Source of the DNA: Pseudoalteromonas sp. XMcav2-N | Lineage (GTDB): Bacteria > Pseudomonadota > Gammaproteobacteria > Enterobacterales > Alteromonadaceae | DNA length: 33,717 nucleotides | Assembly: GCF_024124545.1 (NCBI RefSeq) | Contig: NZ_JAMXSF010000029.1 | Coordinates: forward strand, 1 to 33,717 | Direction: 5' to 3' | Part shown: positions 15,151 through 22,384 of the stretch, in pieces | How the letters are laid out: each line of letters opens with the position of its first letter | How positions within the stretch are numbered: the stretch's first letter is position 1 | The notes under the pieces: generated by a model | Told to the model about the DNA's origin: nothing | The model's input: the letters and a program-made list of their open reading frames with translations, nothing else | Database searches by the model: none | Program-made: the position numbers and the translations under genes

Positions 15151-16551
15151 CTATAGGTTTTGCTCAGCAAAAGAGGCAAGACGACTTCTTACCACACCGT
15201 TGAGATTAATGGTGGCGGAGCCTTCAAAGTCCTTAAATCGCTCCACAATATAGGTTAGCCCTGAAGTGACCGGAGTAAGGTAGTTACTGTCAATCTGGGC
15301 CAGGTTGCCGGTACAGATAAGTTTGGTGCCTTCACCACAGCGCGTGATGATGGTTTTCAGCTGCGAAGCTGTGAGATTCTGGCTTTCATCCAATATCACC
15401 ACCGCGTTCTGGATACTGCGCCCACGCATAAAGTTAACCGACTTAAACTGAATGTTGGCCTTTTCCATAATGTAATTACGGCTAGAGATCGGGCTTTCGT
15501 CGTGTTTGTGCAGTACTTCCAACGTATCCGTTATTGCCGCCAGCCAGGGCGCCATTTTTTCTTCTTCCGTGCCTGGTAAAAAGCCGATGCTTTCTGCGAT
15601 TTCCGGTGTATTTCGCGTCACGATCACTTTATCATATACGCCCTTCTCAATGATCATCTCCAGTGCACTGGCCAGCGCCAGTAAAGTTTTACCACACCCG
15701 GCCGGACCGGTCAGGATCACCAGTTCAATGTTCGGATCCAGCAACGCGTCGAGCGCCATGCCCTGATACACATTCTTGGGAGAAACACCCCAGGCCTGCT
15801 GGTGCATCAGACGCTCTACACTAATGTCTTTTAACGTGACGTGCTCCGTGTCATACCCTACCACGCGCGCAGCAAAATGCTCGCCATCATCAATCAGGTA
15901 TTCATTAACAAACACTTCGGGCATCAACTTGGCGGGTACCTGGTGCAAAGTATAGCGCCCCTGCTGCTCTGTCTGGCATTCACCGACATTGGCCCAGAAG
16001 TCGCCTGTAAACTTGTTATACCCCGAGGTCAATAAGTTAATATCATCGATTAACTGATCGGTACGATAATCTTCGACAAACTTCAGTCCTGCCCCCTTGG
16101 CCTTCAGGCGCATGTTGATATCTTTGGTAACCAGCACCACTTTTTTATCTGAGTATTGCTTTTGTAGCTGTATGGCACAGTTAATTATACGATGGTCGTT
16201 TTCGTTACCCGGTAATCCGGAAATGCTATCCGGATAAAGGTGGTCGTTGATCACAACCAGCCTACCGCTGCTGGCAGGTTTGTGTGTGTCGCGCTGCACT
16301 TTAGGCAAAGCCACACCTTCGAGCATTTGCTCTGGTGATGCATCACGTAACACGTCGTCAAGGCTACGAATGGCCACCCTGGCATCGCTGCTGACATCGC
16401 GTTTTCTGTCTTTTATGTGGTCCAGCTCTTCCAGAACTGTCATGGGGATTACTACGTCGTGTTCCTGAAATGAAAAGAAAGCGAGGGGTTCGTGAAGGAG
16501 TACGTTGGTATCTAACACATACATTTTCCGGTCGAGGTCATCATTTCCCAT
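15151..16551 (-). CDS. PhoH family protein: PIN-domain ribonuclease fused to PhoH-type ATPase
   Basis: A 466-residue fusion. The N-terminal PIN domain (about 10-160) has the acidic residues expected for an RNase: D14 in YVLDTNVLLHEP, Glu/Asp in LEELDHIKDRK, NDHRIIN, and TKDINMRLKAKG. The C-terminal PhoH ATPase (about 255-460) has Walker A GPAGCGKTLLAL and Walker B VVILDESQN. PIN-PhoH proteins (PhoH2/YlaK type) are thought to be ATP-driven RNA helicase-nucleases; in mycobacteria PhoH2 works with an antitoxin-like upstream peptide. No such partner gene is seen here: the region upstream is a 386-bp gap leading to rapA. An SD-like AGGA lies 7 bp before the ATG at 16551; an alternative start is the Met at residue 10. 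Confidence 0.9.
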   Translation of the reverse strand: MGNDDLDRKMYVLDTNVLLHEPLAFFSFQEHDVVIPMTVLEELDHIKDRKRDVSSDARVAIRSLDDVLRDASPEQMLEGVALPKVQRDTHKPASSGRLVVINDHLYPDSISGLPGNENDHRIINCAIQLQKQYSDKKVVLVTKDINMRLKAKGAGLKFVEDYRTDQLIDDINLLTSGYNKFTGDFWANVGECQTEQQGRYTLHQVPAKLMPEVFVNEYLIDDGEHFAARVVGYDTEHVTLKDISVERLMHQQAWGVSPKNVYQGMALDALLDPNIELVILTGPAGCGKTLLALASALEMIIEKGVYDKVIVTRNTPEIAESIGFLPGTEEEKMAPWLAAITDTLEVLHKHDESPISSRNYIMEKANIQFKSVNFMRGRSIQNAVVILDESQNLTASQLKTIITRCGEGTKLICTGNLAQIDSNYLTPVTSGLTYIVERFKDFEGSATINLNGVVRSRLASFAEQNL

Positions 16552-16937
16552 AGTGCATTCCTATTTAGTGAAAACTACTACTGAACAAAGACTTGGTCGC
16601 CACGCAAGTCTGTGCCCTTACCCTAAGTTTAGTCTATTTGTCACAAAAGTCGTTTTTATGACAGTCAGGTCGAGTACCAGGATGAACGAGCTGGGTTAAA
16701 TACCTCAATTTTGAGCAACTGAGCTATGCTTATTTTTTGTCGTGAGGACGTAAACGCCACTGCCCGAAATAACGCCAAACAGGACAACAAATAGTCCCAG
16801 CTCCTGCGACGGCTCAGGTCAATAGCATAAAGTGAAAAAAATCACAGTTTATGTACGTTTATCCATGCCTCACAACCTTGAACAAGGCGGTGCTTCTCGG
16901 TAACATGGCCGCCTTTTTTCCGCGAGACGAGACAAGC
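16552..16937. other. Divergent promoter region between PIN-PhoH gene and rapA
   Basis: About 386 bp that must contain promoters for both divergent genes. A spaced inverted repeat TGTCA-n15-TGACA lies around 16640-16665, possibly an operator. I could not identify clear -35/-10 pairs. The frame open upstream of rapA from 16851 is judged to be leader, not protein. Confidence 0.4.
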
Positions 16938-19832
16938 ATGAATTTTTCCTTAGGTCAGCGCTGGATCAGTGATACTGAATCAGATTTAGGATTGGGCACC
17001 ATAGTGGCACTGGAAGGGCGCCAGGTGACTATATTGTTTCCTGCCAGCGGTGAAAACCGCGTATATTCTGTGCAGGAAGCCCCGGTTACTCGCGTGATTT
17101 TTAATCCCGGTGATGTGATCCGCTGTGTTGACGAATGGGAAATGCGTGTTGAGAAGGTCGAAGAGCAAGGCGATCTCCTGTGTTACCACGGCGAACGCCT
17201 GGATAATGAAGAATCCGTCACGCTGAAAGAAACCTTTTTGGATCATTTTATTAAGTTTAATAAGCCGCAGGACCGCCTGTTTGCAGGTCAGGTTGACCGC
17301 TTCGACCGCTACACCCTGCGCTATCAAACCTGGCAACACCAGTTCAGCCGCCAGCAGTCTCATTTAAAAGGTCTGATAGGTCAGCGCGCCAGTCTGATCC
17401 CACACCAGCTGTATATTGCCGACGAAGTGGGTAAACGTTTCGCCCCGCGGGTATTGCTGTCGGACGAAGTGGGCTTAGGTAAAACCATCGAAGCGGGCAT
17501 GATCTTACATCAGCAGATCCTCACCGGCCGTGCCAGCCGGGTATTGATTGTGGTGCCAGAAAGCCTGCAACACCAGTGGCTGGTTGAGATGCTACGCCGT
17601 TTTAACCTGCACTTTTCTATTTTTGATGAAGACCGTTGTGACGAAGCCTTTGCGGATTCGCCAAACGTGTTTGAAACCGAGCAACTGGTTTTGGTCAGCC
17701 TGGAATTTATCACTAAGAAACGCCGCTGGTTTGAGCAAGCCACATTGGCCGACTGGGATCTGTTGGTTGTGGATGAAGCTCATCACCTGACGGTAGAAAA
17801 AGACAAACCCAGCACAGAGTACCAACGCATTGCTGAGCTGAGCCAGGACATTGCCGGCCTTATTCTGCTTACCGCCACACCTGACCAGCTTGGTCATCGC
17901 AGCCACTTTGCCCGTTTGCAATTGCTGGACCCGGACAGATTCTACGATTACGACGCCTTCGTAGAAGAAGAAAGCCACTACAAAGAAGTAGCTGATGCCG
18001 CCAATAAACTACTTCAGGATGCCAAGCTTGACGACAAAGCCAAGGCCACCCTGAGTGAGCTGCTAAAAGAAACCGACATCAGCGACCTGCTGAGTCAGGT
18101 TGAACAGGGCGAAGAGACTGCCAAGCAAACGCTTCTGAACAACCTGTTAGACAGACATGGTACAGGCCGCATTCTGTTCCGTAACAGCCGCAGTGGTATC
18201 GACGGCTACCCAAGCCGTAAATTGCATGCCTGCCCGGTAGACATGCCAAAGCAGTACAAAACCGCTATCTCTGTAATGGGTAATATCGGCGGTATTCAGA
18301 GTGCTGAAAAGAGCGCGCTGCGTGCCCTGTTCCCGGAAAAAATCTTTCAGGAGTTTGAAGGCGAGAGTGCCAGCTGGACTCAGTTCGACCCGCGCGTTGC
18401 CTGGCTGATCGACAAACTTAAAGAGCTGAAACAGCAAAAAGTATTGCTGATCTGTGCCGAAGCGCAAACCGCCATCAGCCTGGAGCAGACCCTGCGCGAG
18501 CGCGAAGGCATTAAGTCGGCGGTGTTCCACGAGGGGATGTCGATTATAGAACGTGACCGTGCGGCGGCTTACTTTGCCGACGAATATGACTCTGCCCAGG
18601 TGCTGCTATGTTCAGAAATTGGCTCGGAAGGTCGTAACTTCCAGTTTGCCCATCACCTGGTGCTGTTTGATTTGCCACTCAATCCGGATCTGCTGGAGCA
18701 GCGTATTGGCCGCCTGGACCGTATTGGTCAGCAACAGGATGTGAATATTCATGTGCCTTACTTCGCCAACACTGCGCAGGAAGTGTTATTGCGCTGGTAC
18801 GACGAAGCGCTGGATGCCTTCGAAACCACCAGCACCACCGGCCAGTTACTGTACAAAGAGTTCTCAGACGATTTGCTGGAACTGGTAGCAGCGCATAACT
18901 GCGACGAAGAAGAGCTGGACCCGCTACTTGAGCAAGTCGCCAAGCAAAACACTGTGCTACGCGCCAAAATGGAGCAAGGCCGTGACCGCCTGCTGGAGCT
19001 GCACTCAAGCGGTATGGGTAAAGCAGACACGATTGTCGAAGAAATCGAAACCCTGGACGACGACGTGGTACTGCCAACTTACATGATCAATGTATTCGAC
19101 ATCTTTGGTGTCAATCAGGAAGACAAAGGTGAAAACACCATTATCCTGAAACCCACAGAGCATATGCTCAACCCGTCTTTCCCATGTCTGAAAGACGATG
19201 GCATTACCGTGACCTTTGACCGTGGCACTTCGCTGTCACAGGAAGATGCACAGTTTATCAGCTGGGACCACCCTATGGTTGAAGGCGTGATGGACATGAT
19301 CTGTGATGACGACTTTGGCTGTGCTTCTGTTGCGCTGTTGAAAAACAACAAGTTGCCAGTGGGGACTTTCTTTGTTGAGCTGATCTTTGTGGCCGAAACC
19401 TCAGCGCCTAAATCACTGCAAATTGGTCGCTTCCTGCCGCCAACACCAATCCGAGTACTGATGGACAAAAGCGGTAACGACCTGGCGCAAAATGTGGCCT
19501 TTGATGCCTTTAACAACCAGCTTTCTGCCGTTGGTCGCCAGACTGCCAGTAAGCTGGCCAATGCTCTGCAGTCGGGTATTCACCCGCTGATCAGCAAAGC
19601 CGAAGAGCAGGCCAAAGCACAGATGGCTGAATTGCAACAAGCGGCGCAGGCACAGATGGAAACCCGATTGGGTGACGAACAAGCTCGTTTACAGGCACTG
19701 AAAGCCGTTAACCCGAATATCCGCGATGAAGAAATTCAGGTATTCGATAAACAACGTACAGCACTGAGTGAGCACATTAGCAAAGCACAGGTCAAACTGG
19801 ATGCGATCCGCCTTATAGTGGTAGCGCACTAA
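16938..19832 (+). CDS. rapA: RNA polymerase-associated ATPase RapA (HepA), Swi2/Snf2 family
   Basis: A Swi2/Snf2-type ATPase that binds RNA polymerase and promotes its recycling after termination. The 964 residues (E. coli 968) start with NFSLGQRWISDTESDLGLGT, nearly the same as E. coli, which fixes the start at the ATG at 16938 although the frame is open from 16851. Then come tudor/KOW-like N-terminal modules, helicase motif I LSDEVGLGKTIEAG (about 173-186), motif II DEAHH (about 279), motif III LLTATP, and the C-terminal lobe with motif V LCSEIGSEGRNFQF and motif VI EQRIGRLDRIGQ (about 587-598). The C-terminal RapA domain ends with NPNIRDEEIQ and LDAIRLIVVAH. It is monocistronic with a strong hairpin after the stop. 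Confidence 0.97.
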   Translation: MNFSLGQRWISDTESDLGLGTIVALEGRQVTILFPASGENRVYSVQEAPVTRVIFNPGDVIRCVDEWEMRVEKVEEQGDLLCYHGERLDNEESVTLKETFLDHFIKFNKPQDRLFAGQVDRFDRYTLRYQTWQHQFSRQQSHLKGLIGQRASLIPHQLYIADEVGKRFAPRVLLSDEVGLGKTIEAGMILHQQILTGRASRVLIVVPESLQHQWLVEMLRRFNLHFSIFDEDRCDEAFADSPNVFETEQLVLVSLEFITKKRRWFEQATLADWDLLVVDEAHHLTVEKDKPSTEYQRIAELSQDIAGLILLTATPDQLGHRSHFARLQLLDPDRFYDYDAFVEEESHYKEVADAANKLLQDAKLDDKAKATLSELLKETDISDLLSQVEQGEETAKQTLLNNLLDRHGTGRILFRNSRSGIDGYPSRKLHACPVDMPKQYKTAISVMGNIGGIQSAEKSALRALFPEKIFQEFEGESASWTQFDPRVAWLIDKLKELKQQKVLLICAEAQTAISLEQTLREREGIKSAVFHEGMSIIERDRAAAYFADEYDSAQVLLCSEIGSEGRNFQFAHHLVLFDLPLNPDLLEQRIGRLDRIGQQQDVNIHVPYFANTAQEVLLRWYDEALDAFETTSTTGQLLYKEFSDDLLELVAAHNCDEEELDPLLEQVAKQNTVLRAKMEQGRDRLLELHSSGMGKADTIVEEIETLDDDVVLPTYMINVFDIFGVNQEDKGENTIILKPTEHMLNPSFPCLKDDGITVTFDRGTSLSQEDAQFISWDHPMVEGVMDMICDDDFGCASVALLKNNKLPVGTFFVELIFVAETSAPKSLQIGRFLPPTPIRVLMDKSGNDLAQNVAFDAFNNQLSAVGRQTASKLANALQSGIHPLISKAEEQAKAQMAELQQAAQAQMETRLGDEQARLQALKAVNPNIRDEEIQVFDKQRTALSEHISKAQVKLDAIRLIVVAH

Positions 19833-19839
19833 CTCCTGA

Positions 19840-19865
19840 GAACAGGGTACAGCCGTACCCTGTTC
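19840..19865 (+). terminator. Hairpin after rapA
   Basis: Perfect 11-bp stem GAACAGGGTAC / GTACCCTGTTC with loop AGCC, 7 bp past the rapA stop. The tail is AATATAA with no U run. Confidence 0.6.
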
Positions 19866-19994
19866 AATATAAGGCAAGACTCTGACGCAAAGCTTTATTA
19901 CTTCAGTTAAAACTAGTTCTTCGATAGTAGGTTAGCACGCTATTTGAGTACGCCAACAACTTATTCTTCCCTATCAAGATACTGAACAAACCGT

Positions 19995-20528
19995 ATGGAC
20001 ATCGTATATTTCAACGACTATTTACTTTATGCGGCATTTTTTATTGCCGTATTTCTCAGCTGGTACAATGTTAGCGCTCGATGGTTTCTGGCCCTAATTG
20101 GCATACTCGAAACCTTAGATTTTCTGACTCTCTCTACCGTGCTAACCTGGCACACTCACTTCTATATCTGGTGTGCTTCTCTGAGCTTGCTATTTCTAAT
20201 ACCGATGATCTTTCGTACTCAGCTTGCTAACTGGCTTTATCAAAAAACAGGCGTTCGGTATTTTCTAATTACCGCGCGGATTAGAGGCTTTTCGCTACGA
20301 GAGAATATACTCATTTGCGTATTTATTGTGGCTATTTTTGTGAATCTGGTTACTTACATAGAAGTGCTGCTATACAAATACTCCGTGCTCGACAATGCTA
20401 TTATCAAACTCTACATTCGGGATAATGTCGCCGCGCTACTTCACTACATTGAAATAGGAATAGTACTATCATTCATATTGTGCAATCGTAAGAAAAGCCA
20501 GCCAATAGAACACAATGCCCAACATTAA
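19995..20528 (+). CDS. Hypothetical multi-pass membrane protein
   Basis: A 177-residue protein that I do not recognise. Hydrophobic segments at about 9-25 (LLYAAFFIAVFLSWY), 30-48, 56-72 (YIWCASLSLLFLIPMIF), 105-125 (ILICVFIVAIFVNLVTYIEVLL) and 146-164 suggest four or five membrane helices; the C-terminal tail is polar with a CNRKKSQ stretch. The ATG at 19995 has no clear Shine-Dalgarno, so the start is uncertain. It lies between rapA and the SLATT-like lipoprotein, with gaps of 162 and 297 bp, so it is probably a single gene. Its base composition is AT-richer than rapA, as for the following genes, suggesting an accessory region. Confidence 0.6.
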   Translation: MDIVYFNDYLLYAAFFIAVFLSWYNVSARWFLALIGILETLDFLTLSTVLTWHTHFYIWCASLSLLFLIPMIFRTQLANWLYQKTGVRYFLITARIRGFSLRENILICVFIVAIFVNLVTYIEVLLYKYSVLDNAIIKLYIRDNVAALLHYIEIGIVLSFILCNRKKSQPIEHNAQH

Positions 20529-20825
20529 AAACCTCCGACCTGAGGCGCATCAGCAGAGCTTTTCGGAGCCGGTGTGGCACCAAGTTCCATATAGAATCTG
20601 ACAAAGCAGTTGAAGGGGCACCTTAAATCCGTCACCTGCGCTTATGTTTGATAAAACTAACTTTTTGAGTAGCTTGCTAACAGCACCACAAGCTGTTAAC
20701 TTTTCAGTCTAATTATTGCTCTACCACTTATCTAGATGTTCTCTGCGCTTTGAGCTAATTCAATTGTACTGAGCGCTATATTTTTTGAGTAAAATGAAAA
20801 AGACAGGGCTTAGTTTGGAGAAACG
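20529..20825. other. Intergenic gap upstream of the SLATT-like lipoprotein gene
   Basis: About 297 bp. It has a weak hairpin TAACAGC / GCTGTTA at 20678-20698 followed by CTTTT, a possible terminator of the preceding gene, and the GGAG ribosome site of the next one. No promoter could be set with confidence. Confidence 0.35.
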
Positions 20826-21440
20826 ATGAAAACTGTATGGGTTATTCTGCTGTCACTTTTATTATTGGGTTGTAATAATGACAAACGAGATATCAATGCA
20901 ACTTTCCAGAACCACTGCAAAGAAGAAAGTTCAGAGAGTTTAGACCGAGCGCTTTGCAATAGCGTAAAATATAGGGAAGCTGTTGTCGCAGAATATCACT
21001 GGTTTCAACAGGAAGCAGATACTGAGCGACTGTTTTATCGTGTTTTTGGGGCTGTGGTCATTGTCCTGAGTATTGCTATTCCAGTACTCTCTCGCGCTAC
21101 ATTCAAACATAAAGAAGTGTTAGTAACCATAGCGTCTTTATCTGTCGCGATTGGCACAAGCTTTTCTGCATTCTTTAACTGGGGGGAAGCATGGGGGCAA
21201 TATAGATCGGCCGAATACGCATACGGCGCTGAAATTAGACGGTGGGATATCGCTGTTTTGCAACTAGTGCAAAATAACGATGATGATCATATTAAAATTG
21301 AGCAACTCAATAAGCACACCCAGCATCTACTGAACCAAGCTCATGCCATAAATATGCAAGCAAATACACGATTTTTTGAGATGAACGGCAAAAATATACA
21401 AGAGTATCTGAACTTCAACGACGTTAAACCCATTGAATAA
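20826..21440 (+). CDS. Putative lipoprotein with a SLATT/DUF4231-like two-helix region
   Basis: A 204-residue protein. The N-terminus MKTVWVILLSLLLLGC is a lipoprotein-type signal peptide (Cys16 in LLGC). After a Cys-containing polar segment (about 17-72) come two hydrophobic helices, about 73-90 (FGAVVIVLSIAIPVLS) and 98-116, then a conserved-looking WGEAWGQYRSAEYAYGAEIRRW and a helical tail. Two helices followed by W-x2-Y/R-x2-AE-x4-E resembles the SLATT/DUF4231 group, 2-TM pore-forming effectors often coupled to nucleotide-signal or SLOG proteins in defence systems. The lipobox is unusual for that group. No nucleotidyltransferase or SLOG partner lies nearby. GGAG is 7 bp before the ATG. 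The family assignment is by pattern only. Confidence 0.5.
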   Translation: MKTVWVILLSLLLLGCNNDKRDINATFQNHCKEESSESLDRALCNSVKYREAVVAEYHWFQQEADTERLFYRVFGAVVIVLSIAIPVLSRATFKHKEVLVTIASLSVAIGTSFSAFFNWGEAWGQYRSAEYAYGAEIRRWDIAVLQLVQNNDDDHIKIEQLNKHTQHLLNQAHAINMQANTRFFEMNGKNIQEYLNFNDVKPIE

Positions 21441-21920
21441 TGGTCAGAAAGAACAAATCGATATACTTAAGCGTTAGAACTAGCTTAGTTCAGAGCTTCG
21501 TTTCACCTAGCATTTCAGTTGCAGTACATTGCTATCTGGATTGGATACAACCATAGAACTGGTATCGTGTATAAACAAAAAACCACGTCTGGACAAATTC
21601 GATTTACATAGCAATTGACCTGTTTGCACTTATAACCAAAACACACCAACATCCGATTACTTCCTACAGTACCATACGAAGTGTCCGCTCATGTATTAAC
21701 GTGACGCGTAGTATTAGATTCAAGAAAATAGTAATGAACGATTTTATTGCCAGAACGGAAAAATAGCTGACAGACCCAAGCTAAAGCTCCAATACTGAAA
21801 TTAAACCAGAAGTTCATCACAAAGCAGGCCAGTAAACTGGCCTACGATCAACAACATTGTCTAGCAAGAAACTAAAAATATAACCTGTCAGGTCACCCTG
21901 AACCGGTCATACAATAGCAA
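21441..21920. other. Non-coding AT-rich gap
   Basis: About 480 bp with no credible protein-coding frame on either strand, between the SLATT-like gene and the end of the RiPP precursor. The only structure found is the hairpin at 21826-21843. Confidence 0.5.
21826..21843 (-). terminator. Hairpin after the RiPP precursor ORF
   Basis: AGGCCAG-TTTA-CTGGCCT, a perfect 7-bp stem on the minus strand, 77 bp past the stop of the precursor ORF. A short T-rich tail (GCTTTG) follows. It probably ends the small transcript. Confidence 0.5.
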
Positions 21921-22079
21921 TTAAGCGCACTGCCAGGTTTGCGGGCATTGCATGGTTCTCAGACACATAAGTGTGTCAAGGTTAGTACCTCCAGCAACCT
22001 GTGGAGTTTGCTGTGGATTAAGTTTAGCAGAAGTGATGTTAAGGTTTTTAACGGTCTTTTTGCTTAGTTTAAGTAACAT
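21921..22079 (-). CDS. RiPP precursor peptide with double-Gly leader, lanthipeptide-like (T-x-x-C)x3 core
   Basis: A 52-residue ORF. The leader (1-31) begins MLLKLSKKTVKNLNITSAKL and ends TPQVAGG, the kind of GG-type leader seen in class I lanthipeptide-like and natural-product precursors of marine Gammaproteobacteria and Bacteroidetes. The core (32-52) is 21 residues and contains TLMCLR-TMQCPQ-TWQCA: Thr36/Cys39, Thr42/Cys45 and Thr48/Cys51, three T-x-x-C motifs at an exact six-residue period, ideal for three small (methyl)lanthionine rings. A good Shine-Dalgarno (AGGAA, six bases before ATG) supports translation. No LanB, LanC, LanM, radical-SAM or C39 transporter gene is in the window, so maturation would need enzymes elsewhere or the di-heme neighbour. 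The assignment is inferred from sequence pattern. Confidence 0.75.
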   Translation of the reverse strand: MLLKLSKKTVKNLNITSAKLNPQQTPQVAGGTNLDTLMCLRTMQCPQTWQCA

Positions 22080-22112
22080 TTTAATTTCCTTTGGTTAGTT
22101 ACGTAATTCGCG

Positions 22113-22141
22113 ATAACAGTATCAGGTTTTTATAGTCGCAA
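22113..22141 (-). promoter_or_regulatory. Candidate promoter of the RiPP precursor
   Basis: On the minus strand, TTGCGA (22141-22136), a 17-bp spacer and TGTTAT (22118-22113), giving a leader of about 25-30 nt before the ATG at 22079. Fit to consensus is moderate (4 of 6 in each hexamer), but the spacing is ideal. Confidence 0.45.
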
Positions 22142-22260
22142 AAAGCTCAAATAGATGAAATATTTATTTAAATCAAACCGAGATTAATAAATAATCATTC
22201 ATTAAAAAACATTTATAAAAATAGCTCATACTTTGATCACTCCATTTTCTAAAGCGCATT

Positions 22261-22277
22261 ATTCCCCAATCGGGAAT
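22261..22277. promoter_or_regulatory. Palindromic site ATTCCC-N5-GGGAAT
   Basis: A 6-bp perfect inverted repeat with 5-bp centre in the AT-rich divergent region between the precursor peptide and the di-heme gene. It has the form of an operator; the regulator is unknown. Confidence 0.35.
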
Positions 22278-22295
22278 ATTTCTACCCAAATCAGC

Positions 22296-22312
22296 TTTAA
22301 CCTTTATTTAAC
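22296..22312 (+). promoter_or_regulatory. Direct repeat TTTAACC-N4-TTTAACC upstream of di-heme gene
   Basis: Two heptamers, 22296-22302 and 22307-22313, have an 11-bp period, typical of OmpR/PhoB-family tandem binding sites. The identical heptamers and spacing recur at 24778-24795 upstream of the RND operon, which encodes an OmpR-family regulator. The site lies about 72 bp before the ATG at 22385. Confidence 0.6.
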
Positions 22313-22384
22313 CCAGAACACGTTAGCTTAACCTCTGAGCCGGCCCGTCCGTACTAAAGCAACTGTAGTGAAAGGAAGATCAAC

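Noticed and set aside
16851..16937. N-terminal extension of RapA by 29 codons
   Set aside because: Residues before NFSLGQRW do not resemble any RapA; the ATG at 16938 matches the E. coli start.
21921..22079. Ordinary class II bacteriocin (disulfide-linked)
   Set aside because: Three Cys, each three residues after a Thr at an exact period of six, fits thioether rings better than disulfides; an odd number of Cys also argues against it.
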